DNA of 64,000 nucleotides. It comes from a marine actinobacterium MedAcidi-G3. GTDB taxonomy: Bacteria; Actinomycetota; Acidimicrobiia; Acidimicrobiales; Poriferisodalaceae. Made by a program: the position numbers and the translations under genes. The stretch spans positions 45,095 to 109,094 of the forward strand of contig JUEP01000001.1 of assembly GCA_000817105.1 (NCBI GenBank). The letters run 5' to 3'. The notes below the pieces were generated by a model, which was not told the DNA's origin, searched no databases, and saw nothing but the letters and a program-made list of their open reading frames with translations. Shown here piece after piece: positions 44,302-52,566 of this stretch. Each line of letters starts with the position of its first letter. The first letter of the stretch is position 1.

Positions 44302-45663
44302 GTGCAACGACGGATAATGGGGCTTGAAAATGAATACGGCGTCACCTGCACTATCCGTGGGCAACGCCGACTCAGTCCCGACGAAGTCGCGAGGTACCTT
44401 TTTCGAAGAGTTGTTTCTTGGGGCCGGTCAAGCAATGTGTTCCTCGCGAATGGCGCTCGACTTTACTTAGACGTTGGCTCACATCCCGAATATGCGACTC
44501 CGGAATGCGACTCCATATATGAGGTTATTTGTCACGACCGTGCGGGTGAACGAATACTGGAGCGCCTAGTTGATAATGCAGAGGAACGGCTCACAGAAGA
44601 AGGCATTACGGGAAGCACTATCTATTTGTTCAAAAACAACACAGATAGTGCCGGGAATAGCTACGGCTGCCACGAAAATTATTTGACAAGTCGGCGAGAT
44701 GACTTTTCTAACTATGCGGAAGTTCTGATTCCGTTTCTCGTGACACGACAGATTTATACGGGAGCCGGCAAAGTCCTGCAGAGCGCACGGGGCGCGATGT
44801 ACAGCATTGCCCAGCGGGCAGAACACATCTGGGAGGGGGTTTCGAGCGCTACGACGCGCAGTCGACCAATTATTAATACTCGAGATGAACCTCACGCTGA
44901 TGCTGAACGCTTCAGGCGGCTCCACGTCATCGTCGGCGATTCGAACATGAGCGAGTACACCTCGTTTTTGAAGGTTGGGTCCACAGCCTTGTTGCTAAGA
45001 ATGATGGAGGACCCAAGTGTCGTGCTGCGTGACCTCACACTCGAAAACCCAATACGAGCTATTCGAGAAATAAGTCACGACATCACTTGCCGGCGCCGGG
45101 TCCGCTTAGCGAATGGTCGAGAGTTGAGTGCGTTTGAGATCCAGTCGGAATACCTTGAACGGGCCCAGCGTTTCGCTGAGCACAATGACTTGAACGAAGA
45201 GGAGAAACAGGCTTTAGCAATGTGGGAACATTGCATGAGTGCTATCGAACAAGACCCACTCACGTTGGACCGAGAGGTCGACTGGGTAATCAAATATCAC
45301 CTCTTGGAACGCTACAAAGCCAAACATCAACTCGAACTTGGTGACCCGCGGGCTGCTTTGCTGGACTTGCAATACCATGATGTCAACCAGAACAGGGGAG
45401 TCTTCTACCTGATGCAGAGCAATGGTCTCGTGGAGCGTATTCTCGATGATAATGACATAGAGATAGCGATCGAGCAACCTCCGCAAACGACGAGAGCCAA
45501 GCTGCGTGGGGATTTTGTTCGCCAAGCGAAGGAAAAGAAACGTGACTATACGGTCGACTGGGTCCATTTGAAGCTAAACGACCAAGCACAGAGGACCGTT
45601 TTGTGTAAGGACCCGTTCTTGGCTCAAGATGATCGGGTTGAAGCCCTAATTGACTCGTTGTAA
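44302..45663 (+). CDS. pafA: Pup-protein ligase
   Basis: A 453-residue ligase joining the gamma-carboxylate of Pup's Glu to substrate lysines with [47 protein letters not shown] and [26 protein letters not shown] mark the active site. The VILRD-like C-terminal extension ([20 protein letters not shown]) resembles actinobacterial PafA. GTG start. Confidence 0.93.
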   Translation: MQRRIMGLENEYGVTCTIRGQRRLSPDEVARYLFRRVVSWGRSSNVFLANGARLYLDVGSHPEYATPECDSIYEVICHDRAGERILERLVDNAEERLTEEGITGSTIYLFKNNTDSAGNSYGCHENYLTSRRDDFSNYAEVLIPFLVTRQIYTGAGKVLQSARGAMYSIAQRAEHIWEGVSSATTRSRPIINTRDEPHADAERFRRLHVIVGDSNMSEYTSFLKVGSTALLLRMMEDPSVVLRDLTLENPIRAIREISHDITCRRRVRLANGRELSAFEIQSEYLERAQRFAEHNDLNEEEKQALAMWEHCMSAIEQDPLTLDREVDWVIKYHLLERYKAKHQLELGDPRAALLDLQYHDVNQNRGVFYLMQSNGLVERILDDNDIEIAIEQPPQTTRAKLRGDFVRQAKEKKRDYTVDWVHLKLNDQAQRTVLCKDPFLAQDDRVEALIDSL

Positions 45664-45672
45664 GGCTCAAAC

Positions 45673-46656
45673 GTGCCTCGATTTCATTCAGCAAAAGTAA
45701 GCCGCACACTTGAGCAGCGAGATGGCTTACAAAAAGTTGTCTTAGAAGATGGTTCCAATGCTTATGCCCTAACAGATGTTGTAGGCCTCATCGATAGAGG
45801 TGACGTGGTAGTCGTAAACACAACGGCCGTAGACCTTGACTTGGGTACCGGTGGCTGGCATGTCGTCCATTGGATCGAAAGCGGCGGGAACGAGTTGGGA
45901 CAACTTAAGGGCAATGTGCTCAAGGCCCGCTATTTGTCTGAGCAACTGGAGGTAGACCCATATATCTCCGATCGTGAAAGCCTGCAGGGAGCACGCGTTC
46001 TGCTCTGCCTGTTACACAGCCATGTCGGCGCGATAGCTATATCCACTAGTGCGACGCCGCTTGGTTATTTGATGACAGACCAAGCCGCGTTGCCGTTGGC
46101 TTTGAGCGATCTCGTACGACAATTAATGGAGGCTGATCTCATCGCAGTGACGGCCACCGCTGGGCAGGCCTTCGGAGGCCAGCTTGAGACAATCAACGTA
46201 GCTTCTGGCGTGGCTGCCTTATTAGATAACAACTGCCGACACATCCTTGTTGGAGCAGGACCCGGACATGTTGGAACTGGTTCTCCCTTGGGGTTTTCGG
46301 GACTTGAACTAGCTGGACACGCATCGGCTCTTAGTGCTCTGGGAGCAGACGTAGCTTTGTGTGTCAGGGCATCAGACGTAGATGCCAGAGAGCGCCATCA
46401 AGGCATTAGTCACCACATAGAGACAATCCTCAAGGCAACGCCATGCCAAATAGAGGTACCGGTCCCATTGGACTGTGATGCATCTTGGGTGAGCGCGTTG
46501 GGCCACAACCCGTGCTCGCTGGAACCCGCCGACGTAGGAGTTGCGGTGAACGAAACTGGGTTAAACGTGACGACCATGACGAGATCGCTAGTAGCCGATG
46601 GTTTGGCATGTTCTTACCTTGGCGCAGCTGCCGCTTGGCTTGCGAGGCCTAGCTAA
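45673..46656 (+). CDS. DUF3866 family protein
   Basis: A 327-residue protein. VVVNTTAVDLDLGTGGWHVVHWI and GHLGTGSPLGFSGLELAGHASALSALG-type segments match DUF3866, a family found beside pafA in actinobacteria. Function unknown; the Gly-rich loops suggest a nucleotide or cofactor pocket. Its location argues for a role tied to the Pup system. TAATG overlap with lepB. Confidence 0.8.
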   Translation: MPRFHSAKVSRTLEQRDGLQKVVLEDGSNAYALTDVVGLIDRGDVVVVNTTAVDLDLGTGGWHVVHWIESGGNELGQLKGNVLKARYLSEQLEVDPYISDRESLQGARVLLCLLHSHVGAIAISTSATPLGYLMTDQAALPLALSDLVRQLMEADLIAVTATAGQAFGGQLETINVASGVAALLDNNCRHILVGAGPGHVGTGSPLGFSGLELAGHASALSALGADVALCVRASDVDARERHQGISHHIETILKATPCQIEVPVPLDCDASWVSALGHNPCSLEPADVGVAVNETGLNVTTMTRSLVADGLACSYLGAAAAWLARPS

Positions 46657-47225
46657 TGGGTCGCCTGCGAGATGGTTTGAATCGAGGGACGAAGTCGAGA
46701 CCCATAAGTTGGAAACCGTTTCGAGAGTGGATCACTGTGGTTGTGGTTGCTTTGGTGGTCGCCTTCGGTATCCGGGCGGCCCTAGTTCAAACTTATTTCA
46801 TCCCCTCGGAATCGATGACCCCGACATTGGAAGTCGGCGACCGACTAATGGTTTATAAACTTGCTTACAGCCTCGGTGACGTTGACCGCGGTGATCTAGT
46901 TGTCTTCAATCGGCCACCAGCATTAATGGACACGGAAATCAAAGATTTCGTCAAGCGAGTAATAGGGCTAGCTGGTGAACGAGTGTCAGCGGAAAATGGG
47001 GTATTGCTCGTTAACGGTAAACCGTTAGAGGAGTCATATCTAAAAAAGGATGTTCGGACAGAAGACTTCTCTGAAATTTGGGTACCCGACAATCATATTT
47101 TCGTAATGGGTGACAATCGCCCAAGTAGTCGTGATAGTCGAAGCTTTGGCCCGATCCACGAAAACCGTCTAGTGGGCGAGGTTTTCGTGAGACTATGGCC
47201 CTTGAACACCTTCGGACGTCCGTAA
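46656..47225 (+). CDS. lepB: Signal peptidase I
   Basis: A 189-residue membrane peptidase. One N-terminal helix (WITVVVVALVVAFGIRAALV) precedes YFIPSESMTPTL with catalytic Ser53. The general-base Lys lies in VKRVIGLAGE, and GDNRPSSRDSRSFGPI is box E. It removes signal peptides after Sec or Tat export. It overlaps the DUF3866 stop by 1 nt and converges with a GDPD gene. Confidence 0.92.
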   Translation: MGRLRDGLNRGTKSRPISWKPFREWITVVVVALVVAFGIRAALVQTYFIPSESMTPTLEVGDRLMVYKLAYSLGDVDRGDLVVFNRPPALMDTEIKDFVKRVIGLAGERVSAENGVLLVNGKPLEESYLKKDVRTEDFSEIWVPDNHIFVMGDNRPSSRDSRSFGPIHENRLVGEVFVRLWPLNTFGRP

Positions 47226-47228
47226 ACG

Positions 47229-47972
47229 TCAGTCAGCTTCGTTAAACCCTGCCTGAAGTCGATCGACATGGTCGCTATGCACTCCGTCAATCCCCATTCG
47301 TATTAAATCTCGGATAATGCGGACGTGTTGAGCATCCCAAGCGATGCAATACCGGTTGAATCGATGAAACAGAGTCGTCAAACCTCCGCTCCAGTCACTG
47401 TGGTGCAGGTTTACGGCATCGATACCTGCCGCCGCTAACTCGGCTGCACGTCGCTCTGGCCCATGTTTCATGTGTTTTAAGCGTGTGGAATTGACCAGGC
47501 GAGCATTGGTCTTACTCCTTGACTCGGCGAGCATTTCCCAGTTGGGGTGACATAACCACAATCGTGCTTCAGCTTCGTGTTTACGAGCGACAGAAATTAC
47601 AGCGTCGAAGGCCTCATCATCTTTAATGTCTATGGACAGTTCGAAGTCTGTTCCGCAGGTTCTATATAGATCGTCAAGTGAGGGGATATGCGCCGGAAGA
47701 GCCGAGCGTATTTCATTAGAAAAAGGTCGGCGCAATAGACCCCTGCGCACGATTCCGTCATGATCTAAGACAGGGACGCCATCTTCAGTTATCCATGCAT
47801 CAGTTTCGAGTCCGGTCGCACCAAGGCGGAGCGCCAGTTCAAAGGCATCGAGGGTATTTTCTAGAGCATGAGCCCGCGCTCCACGATGTGCGAACAAAAT
47901 AGCGGGGTTACGAAGCGAGGGGAGACGTTGCTGCACCAAACCATCATTCTCTATCGGTGCGGTAGCACGCAA
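47229..47972 (-). CDS. Glycerophosphodiester phosphodiesterase (second copy)
   Basis: A 247-residue GDPD. FAHRGARAHALENTLDAF gives the catalytic His and Glu-Asn, and LETDAWITEDGVPVLDHDG the metal ligands and second His. It differs widely from the copy at 14185. The 47972 start is 22 nt from the divergent gene; GTG 47936 is an alternative closer to the domain. No signal peptide. Probably phospholipid turnover. Confidence 0.83.
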   Translation of the reverse strand: MRATAPIENDGLVQQRLPSLRNPAILFAHRGARAHALENTLDAFELALRLGATGLETDAWITEDGVPVLDHDGIVRRGLLRRPFSNEIRSALPAHIPSLDDLYRTCGTDFELSIDIKDDEAFDAVISVARKHEAEARLWLCHPNWEMLAESRSKTNARLVNSTRLKHMKHGPERRAAELAAAGIDAVNLHHSDWSGGLTTLFHRFNRYCIAWDAQHVRIIRDLIRMGIDGVHSDHVDRLQAGFNEAD

Positions 47973-47993
47973 GAATGCATCTAACGTGTTGGA

Positions 47994-48248
47994 GTGAGTG
48001 CATTTTTCTTAGCCGGCGTCGCAAGCTTCGCTTTGTTGGGATTTGTCCTTTGGAGGCTTACGGAAAAGCTAAGAGCCGAAGCTCGAAGAGCCGTCGAAGC
48101 GGTCCAGAGGGCGGCCAGTGTTATGGGTGCAATTGAGGTAGAGGCGAGCCGAGCAGATCTCCACCTTTATCGGCTTAAACGACTGAGGGTTAGGCCGATT
48201 TCTATTAGGCGTTTCTTAAGTCGTCTCCTAGCGAGCCGCAGGACCTAG
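47994..48248 (+). CDS. Small membrane-anchored protein, unknown
   Basis: An 84-residue protein: one N-terminal transmembrane helix (AFFLAGVASFALLGFVLWRL), a long amphipathic helix (EKLRAEARRAVEAVQRAASV) and a basic tail (LKRLRVRPISIRRFLSRLL). The layout recalls TatA/B-like topology but without the hinge Gly-Pro motif. It is directly upstream of tatA/B and may be co-transcribed. GTG start. Confidence 0.55.
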   Translation: MSAFFLAGVASFALLGFVLWRLTEKLRAEARRAVEAVQRAASVMGAIEVEASRADLHLYRLKRLRVRPISIRRFLSRLLASRRT

Positions 48249-48252
48249 CCTC

Positions 48253-48519
48253 TTGGGTGTGAATCTCACCCCCAACGAGATACTGATCATTAGTCTGGTA
48301 GCCCTAATTGCGCTAGGCCCTAAGCAGCTTCCTGATGCTGTGCGCAGAGTTGCAAAGGGCATCGCCGAATTGCGACGCCATACCTCAGAGTTGCGGAACC
48401 AGGTGTCCTCAGTGGTCGATAAATCTGTCGAAGATTCTCATGACGTCGAGTTGCAGCGCCAGGTTCAAGAAAGTGAAGACCTGAAGTCGCGTAAAGATAA
48501 AACCAGCGAGTCGGAATGA
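48253..48519 (+). CDS. Sec-independent translocase TatA/TatB-type subunit
   Basis: About 86-88 residues from TTG 48253 or GTG 48259. A short helix (ILIISLVALIAL) is followed by the GPKQLPDAVRR hinge motif and an amphipathic charged helix, then an acidic tail. The GPK-LP form is closer to TatB than TatA. The stop overlaps tatC. It would recruit folded twin-arginine substrates. Confidence 0.82.
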   Translation: MGVNLTPNEILIISLVALIALGPKQLPDAVRRVAKGIAELRRHTSELRNQVSSVVDKSVEDSHDVELQRQVQESEDLKSRKDKTSESE

Positions 48520-49295
48520 GGTTTAGGAAACGGCGCGCCGCTGCCACAGTTACCTTTTGGGATCATGTCGCGGAGCTCCGGGTGCGTCTGATAAGCAGTC
48601 TGCTAGCTATCGGGTTGGCAGCGGTAGTCGGCCTATTTTTGTACAATTGGTTACTAGACAGCGTCTTTTTGCCTCCCTACTGCAGGGTTCTTGTGAGTCA
48701 AGGCATTGACCGAGCGTGCACCTTGGTGATCACGGAACCCCTGGATGGTTTCAAGACTCGGATTCGGGTGTCGATCTATTTTGGTGTGGTTCTCTCGATG
48801 CCTCTTCTGCTCTGGAATCTATGGAGGTTTGTCACACCGGCCCTTGACCGCCGTGAGAAGCGCTATGCCATTCCATTTGTCCTAAGTGGTGTTCTCCTAT
48901 TCATTTGCGGTGCAGTCGTCGCCTACGCCACCTTCGAACGAGCCCTTGAATTTCTTATTTCCTTTGGGGGAGACGCTGTTGACCCGCTGTTCTCGCCTGG
49001 TGCTTATCTCGGCCTGATTACATACATGATGATTGCCTTTGGAGTTGGCTTCGAATTTCCCATCTTGTTAGTGTTTTTGCAGATGGCAGGGGTAATCACT
49101 CCTGGTCAACTCAGTAGTTACCGGCGTTACTCAATTGTGGGAATTGTGGTGGTTGCCGCCTTAATCACTCCGTCCGGAGACCCTGTTTCCTTAGCTGCCC
49201 TGTCGGTGCCGATGTATATCTTCTTTGAACTTTCGATTCTCGTTGGCCTTATGCTGCAGCGCGCCAAACGTCGAAATACGGAATTGGACCGGTAA
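48516..49295 (+). CDS. tatC: Sec-independent translocase TatC
   Basis: A 259-residue six-helix membrane protein. TFWDHVAELRVRL is the signature N-terminal motif that includes the conserved Glu for signal binding; EPLDGFKTRIRVSIYFG and FGVGFEFPILLVFLQMAGV are further family blocks. It forms the core receptor for Tat export. It overlaps tatA/B by 4 nt, and its TAA overlaps the helicase ATG. Confidence 0.93.
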   Translation: MRFRKRRAAATVTFWDHVAELRVRLISSLLAIGLAAVVGLFLYNWLLDSVFLPPYCRVLVSQGIDRACTLVITEPLDGFKTRIRVSIYFGVVLSMPLLLWNLWRFVTPALDRREKRYAIPFVLSGVLLFICGAVVAYATFERALEFLISFGGDAVDPLFSPGAYLGLITYMMIAFGVGFEFPILLVFLQMAGVITPGQLSSYRRYSIVGIVVVAALITPSGDPVSLAALSVPMYIFFELSILVGLMLQRAKRRNTELDR

Positions 49296-51883
49296 TGCCT
49301 ACTGAATCGAACGAAGGTAAATTAACTCTGCTTCGCGAGCGCGGGATAACACCTGATGAATATCAAATCCAAAGCTTTGCGGCTATCGATGCGGGTTCTT
49401 CGGTCCTTGTAGCTGCTCCTACCTCCTCTGGTAAGACGTTGGTCGCGGAGTATGCGATAGACCGGGCGCTCGAAAGAGGGGAAACGGTTGTCTATACAAC
49501 CCCAATTAAGGCACTCTCTAACCAAAAATTTAAGGACTTGTCGAGATGGCTCGGCAAGGATCGAGTCGGACTCTTAACTGGAGACAACGCGATACGCCCA
49601 GAGGCTCATGTGGTTGTGATGACTACTGAGGTTTTAAGGAACATGATCTATGCGGACAGTCCTTCTTTGGTGAACCTTGGCTTAGTCGTCTTGGATGAGG
49701 TCCACTTCCTTCAAGATCCATATCGCGGCCCCGTCTGGGAAGAAGTGATCATGCAACTTCCCTCGGCAGCGCGGTTGGTTTGTCTGTCTGCGACTGTCAG
49801 TAACGCCCATGAAGTAGCTGGCTGGATCCAAGAAGTCCACGGTGACTGCGAAGCGGTTATCGAGACGACGAGACCGGTTGAGCTTCATGACCACTTTCTA
49901 GTCTTTGATAAGCGCCACCAAAGGTTGCAGGAATTCAGAACTCTTCGTTACGGCGAAAGCAACATCGAAGTCGAACGGTACTTGGGAAAGATGAGCGGTC
50001 AGAGATCCAGGGGTCCGCAGAAGCGAGGAGGTGCCGTTGGTCGCCCACGCAGGAGCGAGGTAATAACCCATCTCGACCAGAGCGACCGTCTCCCAGCTAT
50101 CTTTTTCGTCTTCTCGCGCCAAGGGTGTGATGATGCTGTGCAGGGCTGTCTTGACTACAACGTTGACTTTCTTGACGGCCGCGAGAAATCGCGCGTGGAG
50201 TTAATCGTCGAGCAGCACGTGGATGAGATCTCCGAGAAGGATTTGCAGCTGCTCAACTTTGATAGCTGGCTAAACGGTTTGCGGTCTGGCGTAGCCGCAC
50301 ACCACGCCGGCATGGTTACGCCATTCAAAGAAGCAGTTGAGGACTGCTTTGCCGCCGGTCTCCTAAAGGTTGTATTTGCAACAGAGACCTTAGCTATGGG
50401 CGTTAATTTGCCGGCCAGGTCTGTTGTAGTCGAACAGCTAAGTAGGTTCCGAGGCGAAGGACACGTTGTCTTAACGCCAGGTGAGTACACACAACTAACC
50501 GGTCGGGCCGGACGCCGAGGGATCGACTCAACTGGACATGCTTATGCCCTTTGGAGTCCCTACGAATCTTTCTACCAGTTGGCTCAACTCGCAAAAAGTA
50601 ACGACTTCATTTTGGAGTCAGCTTTTCGACCGACATACAACATGGCAGCGAATCTGATGGCGCGTGCTGAACGAGACGAAGCTATCAGTCTGCTTCAGCG
50701 ATCTTTTGCTCAATACCGATCCAATGGCAGCGTGGTTCGACTCACAACAGATTTAGACAAGGCAAAAGCGTCCCGAAAGACTGCACAAGCTGAGGTCAAA
50801 CGGTTGGGCGGTACTCCTAAGGAAACCCTGTTGAGCCAAACAAAATCCGCAGAGGAGGTATCGACATCGTTGGCACGACTCCGACCCGGTGCTTTGATAT
50901 CTCGGCTTCATGGGGACGACAAGCAATATCTGTTGGTCCTAGGAACTACAAGTCGTCGGGGTGGAGAAAACCGAGTACGCGTTGTTACTCCCCGGGGCAA
51001 GGTAATGATGTTGACAGAAACCGATTTTGATGTGATCCCGGATGTCCTCTCCCACGTTGAGCTTCCTAAGCCATACGCACCAAACCGTCGCGAATACCAA
51101 CGAACTTCTGCAAAACTTCTGAAGCAGGAGTTAGCAGAGCTTGGCCTGGTACTTGAGGTTCGGTACCCGGATCGTGATCTTCAGTCGGAGCGGATGAAAG
51201 CGGTGCGACGCGTCGACTCGGCTGATACAAAAATTGCCGCTTTGCGCGAGCAAATTTCGGCAGTTGAGGGGGGATTGGGTCGCTCCCTGAGAGCTATTGA
51301 AGAGATTATGGAAGTCTTCGGTTTGGCGGAATCCTGGATCTTGAGTGAAAGAGGCAAAGTACTGCAGAGCATCTTCCATGAAATGGACCTACTAGTTGCC
51401 TTGTGCGTCGACGGAGGGGTTTTCGAGGGAGTCAGTGCGGCAGAGTTAGCTGCTTTGATATCGGTGGTGACCTACGAACACAGAAGCAGACTCGACCCGC
51501 CTCCGCCTTGGTTTCCAAACCAGGCAACCAAGAAGAAGTCTGAGAAGATCATGGCCTACGGTCGCCATATTCGAGCTGAGGAAAACAAACGCGGCCTACC
51601 CGAAACAAGGACGCCGGACCCAACCATCTTTGGTCAAGTACACGGATGGGCCTCTGGGCACGAACTCAAGGACGTGCTGGAGGATGACACCTCAGCAGGA
51701 GACTTCGTGAGACATATCAGGCAGGTCATCGACTTACTTGGCCAACTCGCTGACTGCAGTCCCTCTCGAGATCTGAAAAAAACGGCGATAGAGGCCGGAC
51801 GATTGTTAGACCGGGGGCTGGTATCGGCAGCAGCTCGAGTCCAAGACGGTGATTTGGACCCGGAAGCACTAAATGACGATTGA
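49295..51883 (+). CDS. helY: DEAD/DEAH-box RNA helicase, Ski2/Mtr4-like (HelY)
   Basis: An 862-residue superfamily-2 helicase. Walker A APTSSGKT (40-47), DEVHFLQD (motif II), SATVSN (III), TETLAMGVNLPAR and QLTGRAGRRGID (VI) are intact. The C-terminal ~350 residues include the winged-helix and DSHCT-type helical domain. In actinobacteria it neighbours tat and proteasome genes. It probably remodels RNA for decay. It overlaps the next gene by 11 nt. Confidence 0.9.
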   Translation: MPTESNEGKLTLLRERGITPDEYQIQSFAAIDAGSSVLVAAPTSSGKTLVAEYAIDRALERGETVVYTTPIKALSNQKFKDLSRWLGKDRVGLLTGDNAIRPEAHVVVMTTEVLRNMIYADSPSLVNLGLVVLDEVHFLQDPYRGPVWEEVIMQLPSAARLVCLSATVSNAHEVAGWIQEVHGDCEAVIETTRPVELHDHFLVFDKRHQRLQEFRTLRYGESNIEVERYLGKMSGQRSRGPQKRGGAVGRPRRSEVITHLDQSDRLPAIFFVFSRQGCDDAVQGCLDYNVDFLDGREKSRVELIVEQHVDEISEKDLQLLNFDSWLNGLRSGVAAHHAGMVTPFKEAVEDCFAAGLLKVVFATETLAMGVNLPARSVVVEQLSRFRGEGHVVLTPGEYTQLTGRAGRRGIDSTGHAYALWSPYESFYQLAQLAKSNDFILESAFRPTYNMAANLMARAERDEAISLLQRSFAQYRSNGSVVRLTTDLDKAKASRKTAQAEVKRLGGTPKETLLSQTKSAEEVSTSLARLRPGALISRLHGDDKQYLLVLGTTSRRGGENRVRVVTPRGKVMMLTETDFDVIPDVLSHVELPKPYAPNRREYQRTSAKLLKQELAELGLVLEVRYPDRDLQSERMKAVRRVDSADTKIAALREQISAVEGGLGRSLRAIEEIMEVFGLAESWILSERGKVLQSIFHEMDLLVALCVDGGVFEGVSAAELAALISVVTYEHRSRLDPPPPWFPNQATKKKSEKIMAYGRHIRAEENKRGLPETRTPDPTIFGQVHGWASGHELKDVLEDDTSAGDFVRHIRQVIDLLGQLADCSPSRDLKKTAIEAGRLLDRGLVSAAARVQDGDLDPEALNDD

Positions 51884-52487
51884 GCGCGGTCGAAACTGGG
51901 GGGGCCCGGCGTCACCGGGCTCCGTCGATGAGGTCGCATCGAGTAACGAAGAATTGAGGCGCCTCGTTGAGGATCAGTGGCAGGTTCGGGGCCATAGTCC
52001 AAGAATCGGACTGACCGGCGGAGATCTTTGGAAAGCGCTCGGTGAACCTTCCGGGGGCATTGAACGGATCAACAGTTCGAAAGCTCGGCAAGTACCGGTT
52101 GACGTCATCGAGTGCCGTCTAGACGGGCGACCCTGCCTGGCAGTAGCGCACGTGTTCTTGTTTAATAATTGGTGGCGAGGTCCAGTTGTAGCGATCATGA
52201 ATTCCGAATGGCGCGGTGTTTGGCGGGTAGCGCCGAAAGCGCACCCTAATGATGGGATGCTCGATTTGGTCGAGGGCGACCTCCCTATTCGCCAGCGGAT
52301 TCTCATTAGACGTCGTCTGTTGACAGGTGACCACCTGCCGAACTCAGCTTTAAAGGTAAATCGAATCAAGGAATTCACTCGTGAATTCAGGCGACCAGTT
52401 CGTGTAGTCATAGATGGCGCAGAACAAGAGCGATGTCGGCAAGTTTCACTTCGGGTGCAGCCGGACGCGTTGACAATTGTTTATTAG
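51873..52487 (+). CDS. Orphan DagK-C-terminal-like protein
   Basis: A 204-residue protein. The region HPNDGMLDLVEGDLPIRQRILIRRRL and the ending VRVVIDGAEQERCRQVSLRVQPDALTIV resemble the C-terminal beta-sandwich of YegS/DagK-type lipid kinases. The N-terminal ATP-binding GGDGT half is absent; instead there is GLTGGDLWKALG. It therefore probably lacks kinase activity on its own. It overlaps helY by 11 nt. Confidence 0.55.
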   Translation: MTIERGRNWGGPASPGSVDEVASSNEELRRLVEDQWQVRGHSPRIGLTGGDLWKALGEPSGGIERINSSKARQVPVDVIECRLDGRPCLAVAHVFLFNNWWRGPVVAIMNSEWRGVWRVAPKAHPNDGMLDLVEGDLPIRQRILIRRRLLTGDHLPNSALKVNRIKEFTREFRRPVRVVIDGAEQERCRQVSLRVQPDALTIVY

Positions 52488-52566
52488 TGCTCAGCTACAT
52501 GAGGGTGCGCGACTCGGTGCCCGGAGCGACCTACGATCAAGGGTGGATTGAATAATTAGTCCGTCC

